From positions 30,424,690 through 30,488,689 of the forward strand of contig OZ026530.1 in NCBI GenBank assembly GCA_964019695.1: 64,000 bases of DNA, written 5' to 3'. This DNA comes from Loripinus fragilis (taxonomy: Eukaryota > Mollusca > Bivalvia > Lucinida > Lucinidae). Positions 31,380 to 42,039 of the stretch are shown here, in pieces (positions within the stretch are counted from its first letter, which is position 1; each line of letters starts with the position of its first letter). The notes under the pieces are model-generated. The model did no database searches, was not told where the DNA came from, and worked only from the letters and a program-made list of their open reading frames with translations. Position numbers and translations under genes: made by a program.

Positions 31380-32120
31380 GAAAGGCCAAGACGAGTCTGC
31401 GCATATGCGTAGACCCATAAAAGCCATCGCTACTCTCATATACACATGGATATAGATATAAAGTCTCGGACTTAATTTTAATTCTCAAGCCCCAATGGAT
31501 AGGTAGGACTAGCCTGGGTCCAGTCGGTATATTTTGGCAATATTCTCTCTAAGTGCTAATATTCTAAAAAAAAATAAGAGAATAAAAAGATACACCATCA
31601 AAGGTATCGGAGGTCCGTTATTGATTCCGATTAATATTGTCATTCTTGACCAAGAAACGGAAAAATAAAAAAGAAGAAAAATGATCAGACTGGAACCCAG
31701 GCTAAGGTAGGACCAACTTGACACCCGTCATACGAATAAACAAACGAAAAACGAATCAACAGAAACAAGGACCCATGCGGAGTGTATGTAACTATGGGCT
31801 CTGGTCTGGATTCAAACGTTAATTGTGATAAAAAAAAATCCGCTAAAAATAAAATTGACAATGTCATGTACATGACTAATAAAAGAGCCTAGTCCGGAGA
31901 TAACCAGGTTTTGTTGCACACAAGTGACTTTTGTATTAAATTTTATTACTTTTGCAATATAAAGTTTTTTCTTAATTCAGACCGCTCGCTAATTCACCAA
32001 ACATTAATGGAACCCATCAGGATCTACACTGCTTGCATTATCCGAATGTTGAAACTATTTTGATTTTATGATAGAAAGCATTGTAGACCTTCGCGAAATG
32101 TCACAGAACGCAGTTTATTT
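31380..32120. other. Non-coding stretch
   Basis: No gene. The sequence TAGCCTGGGTCCAGTC (about 31510) has an inverted partner GACTGGAACCCAGGCTA (about 31686), so a small inverted-repeat element of about 190 bp may lie at 31509-31704. Confidence 0.35.
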
Positions 32121-32124
32121 GTTT

Positions 32125-32265
32125 GATTAGTTTGATTCTTTACGTCCCGGTCAACAATTTTTCAGTTATGACGAGACGGGTCTTCCTGTTTTGAACCAGT
32201 ACTAAGCAGGGATTAATGTGTCATACTTTGGGACACAACGCAGTGCCGCCGGTAATCTGGGTCTT
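32125..32265 (-). mobile_element. Partial SINE copy
   Basis: Shares the tail (TTTGATTCTTTACGTCCC) and body (GACGGGTCTTCCTG, GAACCAGTACTAAGC, GGGACACAACGCAGTG) of the SINE, but lacks the tRNA head. Confidence 0.7.
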
Positions 32266-32630
32266 CGCGGCTATGGCTGTAATATTTGAGAATGGATAAG
32301 TGGTTACATCCGTCTTTCAAAAAACAAAGGATTACATGGACCCCATACGACGTTTACTTAGCTATGCTACAATGTATGTAGATCTGGACATGGTTCCAAA
32401 CTTTTTGAAACTCTGGTATCATTTTTTCAACAACATAAATTGTGGAAAATGATTAAATATATATGAGCTTGACAAACACGTGTCTAATAATTAGCTTTTC
32501 TAGAGAAAACCGGATTTTGTCTCTTCTGGTGATAAGGTTTTCAAAACGTTTCGACAAATTATAATTTTGACAACTGAATAACACAGCACAAAAAACCGAT
32601 GTTATTTTATGTTTATGCCTAAAGCCATTC
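32266..32630. other. Non-coding stretch, nothing recognised
   Basis: No gene or repeat identified. Confidence 0.3.
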
Positions 32631-32636
32631 TTTATA

Positions 32637-33030
32637 CATGTGGCGTCTGATCGGGGCCTGCACTATTTGCTGAGATGGCAGAATGTCCCATAAATGGGAC
32701 ATAATACAAACTGTGTGAACCCAGATGAGACTCCGCATAATGTGGCATCTGGTCAGGGTCTGCACTTTTTGCTGACTGAATGTCATAGTTAGCAACATTA
32801 GTTGTAACATCATATCCATCTAACCTGTTTGAGCAGAGCATCTCATAAACGGGACAAATATACAAACAGTGCGAACCCAGATGAGACATCGCGTAATGTG
32901 GCGTCTGATCAGGGCCCACACTGTTTAGCTGATGTGTCAAGTTATCTAATAAATTTGAGTATAGCGTCCCATAAATAGCACATCTACAATCAGTGCTGAC
33001 CAGGATGGCACGCCTCATAATGTGGCTAAT
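32637..33030. repeat. Three tandem-like copies of the GATC hairpin repeat
   Basis: ATGTGGCGTCTGATCGGGGCC, ATGTGGCATCTGGTCAGGGTC and ATGTGGCGTCTGATCAGGGCC begin at about 32640, 32740 and 32897. Each is paired with AACCCAGATGAGAC-type arms and GGGACA(T/A)A words. Non-coding. Confidence 0.6.
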
Positions 33031-33031
33031 G

Positions 33032-33265
33032 TTAACCCTTAATGCGCAAATCGCAACAAAAGGCGTCTGCTTTTCTCGTTTGCTGAAATGTTTCAGAAGC
33101 CTCTATGCCAAAACAGTGTGAATCCAGATCAGACTGCTAGGAGCAGTGTGTTCTGGGTCCACGCTGTTTGCTTCTTAATGCGTCAGAAATGCTTGGCAAT
33201 TATTTTCAGCAGACCACTTCAGCAGACGACATTTTGCATTTTTTTCTTGGCGCTTTAAGGGTTAA
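33032..33265. mobile_element. TTAACCCTTAA MITE containing a GATC hairpin
   Basis: Ends TTAACCCTTAATGCGC and GCGCTTTAAGGGTTAA are inverted. Inner arms include CAGACGAC/GCGTCTGC words, and the core is CCAGATCAGACTGCTAGGAG with its partner. Related to 3581-3794 by its ends and to 49.98 kb by its core. Confidence 0.75.
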
Positions 33266-33269
33266 AACT

Positions 33270-33825
33270 CTACTCACTTTATAGTAAGTCGTTATTCAAT
33301 TAAAACCATAAAGATCAGTGTTTTATGAGGATTAAGATAAGACCACTAGCCCCAGGGATTATTTTCACATCTCAACATCGCATAGCGCCGCTTCTTTCCG
33401 GCAAACGACCGAAGTCTTCCGAAATTTACCTATTGATTTTCACCAGCTTGAGACGGGTGAAGTAAACGAATATTCTACCTGTTAGAAAATTTCATTGTTG
33501 GACACGCTGGGGCGAAACGACCCGGATACGTAAACTATATAGGGCTGAGAAACATATTTGGAGATTACTTGTGACGAGCTTGTCTTCATGAGTACACAAT
33601 AGCTGCATTGTTGAAGAGTACATTGATATTTTACCAGAAAATCGTTTTCTTGCATGATTAGTAAATTTTTCATAGTCATTTCAGTTTTTATTTATCTGAA
33701 AGATGTGTTAAGATTCTGATTTAAATTCTATATTTTTATTACGAAAGGAGTATGTGCTTCGATATAAAACATTGTTAATTTCTTCTCCTTCATCTTAAAA
33801 GGAGCTGTCACGTGATATTTGGAAA
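33270..33825. other. Non-coding stretch with one TTTCGCCCC word
   Basis: GGGGCGAAACGACC at about 33507 is an isolated copy of the word from 22.1 and 25.8 kb. Nothing else recognised. Confidence 0.35.
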
Positions 33826-33831
33826 TAGTCT

Positions 33832-35036
33832 GTCAGGGGCAAGTTCGGCCACTTAAGTCGGGGCTAGTTCGGCCCATAGCCAAACTTGCCCCACACTTAA
33901 ATAAAATATTTGCAATTGTATTTTAGCCTTTTAGGTCACCTATTTTGTAAAGCGTGTTAATATTATGGATTCTAAATTCCTCCGTGTTCATAATTAGCAT
34001 AACGATTGGCTGCACAATGATTACGTTTATTACATCGCCATTTTACATTGAAGTCAAAAAAACCTATCTAAGACACGTAATGCAAACTTTTCCGTTTCTG
34101 TTTATATTAATATTATATTTTTTTTTATTTTGTTTCACAGTAAGCAAATAAAACGAGATGTATTCTAAGATAAGAAGGAAATAAGTTAAAAAAAAACAAC
34201 AACTGTAAACCCATAAAACCTAGCGCCCTTTTCTGGGTCATTGGTATACAGTAAAGACCCAGATCAGACGCCACAGTGTTCGGAGTCTGATCATTGTCTC
34301 CACTTTTTGTTTAAAGGTTAAAATATTTGATGAAAGTTACTACCCAATAGCCCTTTGATTCAAAAACTGTTCGTTCGTTTATTAACGGTGGGACATTTCA
34401 TTTGGCATTAATGGGTTAGACAGGCCTAAAAGCAATTCAAAGAATAAATGGGTCCAGAAAGCAAGACGGAAACTCGGACAAGTTATTACGCCATTTTCAG
34501 GCTCATTAATGGTTACCTTTGTATTCAACAATCTTCTTCAATTTATACACCAAGTCACCATAGAAATCAGGTTCCGAAAGTCCTTGGCGCAAGAGAGATT
34601 TAAGTCCAACTTTGAATTTAGAAATCAAATCATAGTATCGTCTATAAAATTTTGAAAAAAGTTTTGCGAAGTTTATGATACCGGTAGCCTTGTTTAAGAA
34701 GTTCTGAGTTAACAATTTATTGCGAGTGTTGAAGTCAGCAACATAGCTAGATGCTCTAGCAAAACGAATGAGTTGAGAGATATAGAGTCCATAGGATGTA
34801 GAACTAGGAACATCACCATCTAAAAATGGCGGGGCAAGTTCGGCCATCATGACCTGTTCTCCTCGAATGGAGATTACCCTTTATCGAACAGAGACACATG
34901 ATGGGGATTATCGGGACTCATACCGCCATATTGTGTCTTACTTAAATATATAGGTTTCGCAGACCTGGATGTTATAGTTTTTCGAAAATTGTATATTTTC
35001 TAAAATGGGGCCGAACTAGCCCCGGTCTCCCCTATT
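33832..35036. mobile_element. DNA element with AGTTCGGCC words and captured RT fragment
   Basis: The left side has GGGGCAAGTTCGGCC, GGGGCTAGTTCGGCCC and an inverted AACTTGCCCC (33836-33896). The right side has GGGGCAAGTTCGGCC (34832-34846) and GGGGCCGAACTAGCCCCGG, then TCTCCCC and TA (35006-35036). It contains the RT fragment 34526-34829 between them. The extent of the element is uncertain; its right terminus matches the isolated end at 22029-22058. Confidence 0.5.
34526..34829 (-). pseudogene. Captured fragment of the PTHR21301-type RT
   Basis: 304 bases matching 23760-24064 with, by eye, one substitution and one single-base deletion. The deletion restores a run of six A, so the translation continues across it (FAKLFSKFYRRYYDLISKF), whereas the longer copy is frameshifted there. 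The fragment lacks the 3' end of its parent, so it did not arrive as a normal retrotransposed copy. Confidence 0.85.
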
Positions 35037-35059
35037 GTTATCGATGTGTATTTCTATCA

Positions 35060-35346
35060 TTGCTTATGTACGAGATGCTTGATGAGCTTGAGTGACCATC
35101 TCTTGAGGCCCGTAGAGATCGGTCCTCCCTGCTTCTCTTTCATAAGATACATTCTGGTGCTGTGTCTATAGAAAAAGACAAGTACCTGACCCCTGCTCAC
35201 AGCTTCAAATCCACCACCTGGGGCATCACACAGTGCCCAATATTGTAGATACCAGACATACAGTGATGCCCTGATGAACTCATTTTCCCCCGAACTATTC
35301 CACAGTGGAATGGTCTTTCTCCTTTGGTGGTCAATTCCCAGACTAC
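35060..35346 (-). CDS. Possible terminal exon of an unrecognised gene
   Basis: On the - strand a good splice acceptor (pyrimidine run, then CTGACTTTCAG) at about 35347-35366 precedes 95 open codons ending in TGA at 35060. The translation (IPLWNSSGENEFIRASLYVW, then CDAPGGGFEAVSRGQVLVFF) has protein-like composition. I do not recognise the family, and no upstream exon was found. It ends about 25 bp from the TIR at 35006-35036. It may be a gene-end exon or a transposon exon. Confidence 0.35.
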
Positions 35347-36089
35347 TGAAAGTCAGGAAAAAAATCAAAAAAATTTAACAAGTACAGGCATTTTGTGAAG
35401 AAAAGGGGTTGACACCTTGATTAGGGGTAATTTGGTATGCTGAATCCAAAAACCAATGTTGGCAAGCTGAGAAATGACGTCTTAATGACCTAATCTGCAT
35501 ATTTTCAAAATGGCCGCCAAAAATCATGGAATTTGACATATGAGTGAAGTATCTAATTTTTTGACAATGTTTTTGTATCCAAAATCATTTGTATTATGTC
35601 CTAAGATTGTTTTACAATTTGAGTACATGATTGTGGCGGCAATTTATATAATTATTCCATGATATTACCATATTCATGGTAATAAATGTCCGTTTAGTCT
35701 ATAAAATCATATATAAACGTGCCTTATTCAGTATCCTGCTATTTAAAGGTTAGTTTTATTCATAGCACGATTGTGGACTGTTTACCAGCTTTTAAAGTAA
35801 TAAATGAGAAAGAAATTTTGATTATCAACAAGTTGTTTTGTTTTAAAATGAATATGTCATAATTTACATGCCCAAATATATGGTACATTTTGTATCTCTA
35901 AAAAAGTAACAGCATGCACATTCCTTTGTACCCTAGGGTCTAACTAGACCAACCTTGCACCATCAGGAAAACTTTTAATGTGTGTCAAATTGTTTTGAGA
36001 GACCACATAAATGGGGAAACATATTGCCCTAAAGAATAATCCCATTTGAGCTATGTGAAATCGCATGGTTTCCATGGCAACGCATAATG

Positions 36090-37960
36090 CACTTCTAAAG
36101 TATGGGGCTGTACCTACAAAAGTACTCATATCTCAGCTGCAACTCGTCCAAAACTTCTAGACTTGGTTCTAACTGAATTTTAAGACATAGGACTTTCATC
36201 CGATGTTCTGATATGCAAATTATCAAATTTGCATATTCATGAATATTAATGAAAACATTAGAAATTAAAGAAAAATTGTAAAAAAAATAAGAGGGTGTAC
36301 ATGCAAATTTATGTACATCTCAGCTACTTACTATCATATACTACCAGCCTTTGTACCAATTCAATGCAAATACGTAGCATGTTTACTTAATGTTCCAATA
36401 TGCAAATTGTCTTAAAATTGTATTCATGAATATTAATTAAATATAAGAAATGATAATAAATTAGAGAACAATTAATAGAATGTACATACAAAATTGCTCA
36501 TATCTCAGCTGCTATTTATCCTAGATTTCATACTCACTTACTTTCTAAACTTGTTCCCAAATTAAAAGCCAGAAAAAGTTCTATAATAGTGTTGTTTGAT
36601 AAGCAAATTATTAATTTATTTATTAATGAGTGTTTTAAGATACAACCTTATTGATTCGTTTTCATTTTTTCTTTAGTTTTCTATAGTTTTCACCAATATT
36701 GATGAATATGTTTGTTAAATGAATGTATATCTGACCATAGCAATACGAAACTATGTCTCAGCCTTAATTTGATACTACGATTAGTTGTCTAGAACAATTA
36801 AAAGATGGGATAGGAGTAATTTTAGGAGTAGACCCCACTTATTTTTCTACGTTTTTTCTCTCATTTCTAATGTTTACATTGATATCAATAAATTAAGACA
36901 ATGGATAATTTCACATAATGACTATTGAGTAAAGTAAAATGTCTTAGCTTTAAGTTGGTACCAAGTGTGGTAGTCTTGGAATACTAGCAGCTACGATATG
37001 AGTAATTTTGCAGGTACACCCCCTTAATTTCATTACCACTTTTCTATCATTTCTAACATTTAAATTAATATTCAAGAATACAATCATAAAATGATTTGCA
37101 TATCCGATCATGGCATACATTGTGCTATTTCTTAGCATTTATTTGGTACCAAGAGTGTTAGTCTAGGACAATTAGCAGGCGTAATTTGGTAGATATACCC
37201 ATTTTAATTTTGCTGCATTTTTCTTTCTTTCTTTAATGTTTTCACATATATTCACAAATATGTTAATAAAATTTGTATATCAGACTATTGTATTAAAGAA
37301 CTATGACTCACCTTTCATTTGGTACCTATTTTTGAAGTTTAGAATAGTTAGCATCTGACATATGGGTTATGTTGTACGTACACCCCTTTAAACTTTCTAC
37401 ATTTTTCTCTTATTTCTAATGCTTTCATTAATATTCATGAATATGCAAATAAGATCATTTGTATATCATACTGCTGGGTTAAAGTGTAATGTCTCAACTT
37501 TTATTTGGTAACAAGGTTGGTAGTCTAGAAAAGTTAGTAGCTGAAATTTAGGTAATGTTGTACATACCCTCCTTATTTTTACTACCATTTTTCTCTTATT
37601 TCTCATGTTTTCATAAATATTCATGACTATTCAAATTAGATTATTTGCATATCGTACCATTGGGTAAAGGTACTTTGTCTAGTCTTTGATTTGGTACCCA
37701 GTTTGATAGTCTATGATAACTAGCAAGTGACATATGGGCAATGTGTATTGGTACACCCCCTTATTTTTTCTACAAATTTTCTTTTATTTTTATTTTTTAT
37801 TTATACTCATGAATATGCACAAACGAAAATTTGCATATCAGCACATTGAATAAAAAATCTATGTCTGGGCTTCAACTTGGTACCAGAGTTTGTAGTCTAG
37901 GATGAGTTGCTGCTTTGATACGAATCATTTTGTAGGTACACCCCCTTTCTTTATTCTTTA
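36090..37960. repeat. Diverged tandem repeat, about 186-bp period
   Basis: The landmark 'GTACACCCCC-TTATTTTT-CTAC' recurs near 36820, 37013, 37192, 37376, 37562, 37748 and 37935, giving spacings of 179-193 bp. Each unit also has TTATTTCTAATGTTTTCAT, ATTCATGAATATGCAAAT, GTATATCA.AC and TTTGGTACCAAG..TTAGTCTAG. Earlier, more diverged units start from about 36090 (CTCATATCTCAGCTGC). Confidence 0.75.
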
Positions 37961-38364
37961 CTCACTTTCAATCATATTGTGGATTTTTACGTTATATGGG
38001 AAGGATAAATTGTTTTAGCCAGTTTTTTCTTTGCTATTTAGCGATCATTTTGTTTCGCCAGTAACTGACAGCTTGTTTTTCTTGAATTAGTGGAAGAGAG
38101 AAAATATCCATGAAAATAGGTGCCGCACGCATGTGTCGATCTTCGGCCTGCTTGCAAATGACTCAGCTACAGTGCCCGATTGGTTGCCATGGACACAATG
38201 CAATTTTATGTAATCCAAATAGGTTATTTTGGGAGACAATAAGAGTTGTTGGTATTTAGTGGTCCCATTGAACAAGTTCACATCCATGTATTATTGTCCT
38301 TGGGTGCAAGGTAAGGCGAATAAGCCCCCTCCCGAGGTATGTGTGTGTGTGGGGGGGGGTATTC
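37961..38364. other. Interruption of the tandem array
   Basis: No satellite units here. Contains a G10-type tract near 38350 preceded by TGTGTGTG. No gene recognised. Confidence 0.35.
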
Positions 38365-38720
38365 TATGATTTTACCTCTATTTTTAGTTTCATAAATATT
38401 CATGAATATGCAAATGAGATATTTTTATATATAATTTTTTGGATGAAAGGACTTGCCAAATTCTATCACTGATGATATAATAACATGCAACAAGAACAGT
38501 TTTGGAGCAGAATTCAGTTTATATTTACTGTTTTTTTTTTATATTTTCCCCTTATATTCTGAAATTTTCATCAGTATTGATGAATATGCAAATTAGATAA
38601 CTAATCTGCTAATTATCAGACCATTTCATCAGATGAAAGTACTATATCTAAGCTTTAATTTGCTAGCAGGTTTAAAAGTATAGGCTGAGTTGCTGATGAG
38701 ATACGAGTTATTTGTAGGAA
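38365..38720. repeat. Resumed tandem repeat units
   Basis: Two further units are recognisable by TTCATAAATATTCATGAATATGCAAATGAGAT (38386-38420) and by TCAGTATTGATGAATATGC with AAATTAGATAAC (about 38570-38605), then GAGTTGCTGATGAGATACGA. Confidence 0.6.
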
Positions 38721-39279
38721 CAGGCCCACTTTCTTTAAAATCGCATTACCCCCCTCCCCTAGCTGAACCCTACAGAATTTTGTTTAAATCGCCATATTTT
38801 CCTGCAAACAATAGTGATAGCATTGCGATGCATTTTTTAAGATCTCATTTTAATAAAATTATCCTGACACATTCTAGCCAGATAATATGCATTGACTACC
38901 ATGCAAAAACCCTAACTGAGTCGGAAGCAAGATTTTTTCTAAAGTTGTCTCCCCTGATTACCTCTTGGTCATATTTTTAATTCTAAATGCATAAATTGAT
39001 GTCAGTGAAGACCCCAATCATGAGAAGATGTTTTTAGATTGATTTGTACCAGTTTGGCATCCTTAACATGTTACTCTACGGATTTTTATGGATTTTTCTT
39101 CAATTTGGCGGCCATCTTGGAAATATGCAAATTAGATAGTGAAGACGCCATTTTTCAGCTTGCCAACATTGGTTTTAAAGAACCACTATCTCTCTCTCTC
39201 GCGATTATGCAAAATGAAAGTACAGGATCCGATGCGACTGACTGTGGTAAGATACCCTCTGAGTTACTCCCCCAAAGAT

Positions 39280-41160
39280 GCAGAAGTATTCACCTGTCAT
39301 GGAAGACTTTGAACAGTATCTCTGTGGCTTATATACTTAAACGACGTGAAGAAATGGAATGTAGGACATTTTGGCCACGGACATTTTGGCCTAGGACGTT
39401 TCGGACCGGACATTTCGGCCATGGACGTTTCGGCCACGGAAAATGCCAAAGGTGGACGTTTCGGCCAAATCATATATTTTGGGTTGGGGTGTGTGCATGC
39501 ATAAATGTGTGATGCATTTCTTTGGAAATAATTGACTGAATAATCTTATATACTATACATAGTATTTCTACCAAATTTTTATCAGTTATTAAACTGCATT
39601 TTTTTACAAGCAGAGATGAAAACAGTGTGGATCCTGATCAGGTAAGGAGCTGGCTGATCTGGATCCGCAGTGTTTTGAAGAAAAAAGATAAACCCAGGTT
39701 CAACATGAAAGTAGTTAACATTCATCAATTGTTATGTATAGTAGATTCAAAGATACACGAGAATTGTTGTAAACAAAAAATATAAACTAATTCAGGGAAT
39801 GGGTACTTTATACATGTATTTCATAATCATTTACTGCTTTATAATATACACCATAATTTACCTCTTTCTATGAAAAATAGCATACTCTTATTATCATTCA
39901 TCTTTGAATCAACTGTAAGTATTCACATGCAGATTTGATTTCAAAAGATTATGAAATGCATCACACATTTATGCATGCACACATCCCAAACCAAAAATTT
40001 ATGGTTATGGCCGAAACGTCCGCTTTCGGCATTTTCCGTGGCCGAAACGTCTGTGGCCGAAATGTCCAGGCCGAAACGTCCTAGGCCGAAATGTCCATGG
40101 CCGAAATGTCCGAGCACCGAAGAAATGGCACCGATTATACAGGTCATCTTTGAACGTTCCATTCAAACCCACTAACTCCCCGCAGAGTGGTGTCGTAATC
40201 AGGTTAGCCCCATTTTCAAAAAAAGGTGATAAAACATCGGCTGCTAATCCCTCTCATCGATCTCCCTCACCTGTATTCTCTGCAAGGTCCTTGAACATGT
40301 TATGGCATCACATCTGGTAAAGCACTTTGACAAGCATGACCTATTGTATAATCTTCAACAAGGCTTCAGAGAAAAGAGTCATGTGATACGCAGCTTACCA
40401 TGTTGCTCGAAGGCCTTGCGAGTTATACAAGTGCAGGCAAACAAACTGATCTGATACTGCTGGACTTCTCAAAGTTTGACAAAGTAAACCACTCATCTGC
40501 AATTTCCACCAGTAATGCACTGGCTTTCCTAGGTAACTGGTCTCAGACGGCCGTCATTGACGGCGAGGAATCAGAATCGGTTTCGTTGACCTCTAGGGCA
40601 CCCCAGGGCTAAGTCTTGGGGCCTATCCTGTTCCTTGTATTCATAAACGACCTCCTAGAAAAGCTGTCGTCCGAAATGTGCCTCTTTGCTGACGACATGG
40701 CCGTGTCTCTGGCAGTTGGAGGCTCGTATTATGACACAGTGCTACAGAAAGCTCTGGATTAACTGTCAGTGTGGGAGTCCCAGAGGGACATGGAGTTCAA
40801 CCCCTCTAAGTTTCAGGTGGTGCGGGTGACAGCCAGGAAAGCAATCTACTCAGTGTATATTTTGCATGGGCCTGCAGCAAGGCCAGATTCTGGAAGTTGT
40901 CACGAGAGCTAAGTACTTGGGGGGTTGACATCTCCAATGGCCTATCTTGGAACTCTCACATTGACCGACCGAATCACTGGAAATGCTAAGTTACATACAG
41001 AGAAATATGAAATAAAAGAATGAGAGAAAAAGCCTATAATACACTTGTCCTTCCCCAGCTGGAGTACGCGGCCCCTATTTGGGACCCTTACGCTATGGAA
41101 AAACACTCCAGCTTGAAAAGAATCAAAGAATACTAAATGCTGGCAATATGCCCTATTTCC
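39280..41160 (+). pseudogene. Second LINE reverse transcriptase, split by a DNA transposon
   Basis: Left piece ends ..ILKRREEM at 39357. After the inserted element the right piece resumes with EEMAPIIQVIFERSIQT (40120-40173), then VSPIFKK, CKVLEHVMASHLVKHFDKHD (about 40287-40345), LILLDFSKFDKVNHS (motif A), PQG.VLGPILFLVFINDLLEKL, LFADDMAVSL (motif C, about 40683-40710) and finally LVLPQLEYAAPIWDPYAMEKHSSLKR (41047-41120). Many stops and frameshifts. The motifs are those of the jockey/CR1/L2 superfamily. It ends near 41160. Confidence 0.8.
39358..40118. mobile_element. Mutator-like non-autonomous element with word-array ends
   Basis: Long inverted ends of about 160 bp. Six words of GGAC(A/G)TTT(C/T)GGCC lie at 39364-39466 and six inverted at 40009-40111. 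The arms then continue GTGTGTGCATGCATAAATGT and beyond in both orientations. The direct repeat GAAGAAATGG at 39348-39357 and 40119-40128 flanks it inside a LINE reverse transcriptase. Long TIRs with a 9-10-bp duplication fit Mutator-like elements. No transposase inside. Confidence 0.75.
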
Positions 41161-41189
41161 TTTGATATAAGGCAGTCATAAGTATCTCA

Positions 41190-41265
41190 ATAAGCTCAGT
41201 CGATAGAGCAGGGATCTATCCAGTGCAAAGTCCAGGATTCAATCCACGCATCTGGCGTATTTTTT
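41190..41265 (+). repeat. tRNA-like sequence (SINE head or tRNA relic)
   Basis: AAGCTCAGTCGATAGAGCA has the form of an A box, and GGATTCAATCC, about 40 bp on, that of a B box. Acceptor-stem pairing is poor, so I do not call a functional tRNA. Confidence 0.5.
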
Positions 41266-41334
41266 TCTACTATGAGTGGCTCCGATGATCGTGTCCGGTG
41301 GTACATGTATAAGACAGACCGTCTCGGAGTTTAC

Positions 41335-41500
41335 AAGGGATGGGTAGGCAGGACTTTAGTTAAGAGTGCGTATCGAACATTTAATTTTCTTATTTCTCAA
41401 CCGAAACATATGTTGTAGGTACTCAAAAGAACCGTCTCAATGAGACGGTTCTTTTGAGCACCCAAAACATGTCAAAACTGATGGGTAAGAATATATTTAC
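41335..41500. repeat. ACCGTCTCA hairpin MITE, best copy
   Basis: CTCAAAAGAACCGTCTCA is directly followed by its exact complement TGAGACGGTTCTTTTGAG (core about 41419-41456). Left flank AAGAGTGCGTAT and right flank GATGGGTAAGAA are shared with the copy at 41905-42035. Confidence 0.75.
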
Positions 41501-41904
41501 ATTTTTACGCTGAAAATTTTGGTTTATCTAAACCTGTGGGTACTCACTGGGTAGGTGAAGATATTTTGTTTTTCATAAACAATGAACGAATTTATGGACT
41601 CCTGTTGCTAATGGTGAAGACATGGGCGGATCCAGAGGGAGGAGGGGGCAGGGGGTCCGGGATTCTCGAATTGTGGCGGACATTCCCGAATGAGCAGTCT
41701 TTATGACAGTATATGGAATAGCAAAAAGGAATAGACTTATCTTGCCAGCGTTGATGCATCCATGAAGATGAGTTGCATGCCCCCGAAGAGACCCCGCAGA
41801 GCTGTCGTCGATGTTAGCCTCTAACATCTCTGATCTGTCCTCGTTTACATCCGATTAAAAATGTTCTATCTGCAGAGACATCATTTTTTCAGACACCGGC
41901 AGGC

Positions 41905-42035
41905 CTACAGATAAGAGTGCGTATTAGTTTGTTTTCTTTATTTCACATCGAAAACGTATGTTGTGGGTACTCAAAAAACCGTCTCAATGAGTAGGTTCTT
42001 TTGAGCACCCACAACACATGTTTTAATTGATGGGT
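41905..42035. repeat. ACCGTCTCA hairpin MITE, second copy
   Basis: Same flanks and arms; one arm has changed to AAAAAACCGTCTCA / TGAGTAGGTTCTTTTGAG. GTATGTTGTGGGTACTC pairs with GAGCACCCACAACACATG. Confidence 0.75.
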
Positions 42036-42039
42036 AAGA

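Larger units (their letters stand above)
35452..39180. mobile_element. Tandem-repeat block enclosed by inverted repeats
   Basis: ACCAATGTTGGCAAGCTGAG..., then ATCTGCATATTTTCAAAATG and GCCGCCAAA at about 35451-35522, is mirrored at about 39100-39175 (TTTGGCGGCC ... CAGCTTGCCAACATTGGT) with roughly 80-85% identity. Between them lie about 3.6 kb dominated by diverged tandem repeats. No coding sequence. It resembles non-autonomous elements that carry internal satellites. Confidence 0.55.

Noticed and set aside
22029..35036. A single 13-kb transposon carrying recombinase and RT as its genes
   Set aside because: The internal elements have their own ends and different ages, and a 1.2-kb member with the same right end fits better. 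Kept only as a low-weight possibility in the findings.
36090..37960. CRISPR-like array
   Set aside because: The repeats are long, diverged and directly adjacent with no unique spacers, and the DNA is clearly animal.
39039..39280. Coding region in the satellite-element edge before the second LINE
   Set aside because: The frame is open by chance through the inverted-repeat edge at about 39100-39175. Only the part from about 39280 resembles RT sequence.
41190..41265. Functional tRNA gene
   Set aside because: A and B boxes are present, but acceptor and anticodon stems do not pair well. A SINE head or relic is more likely.
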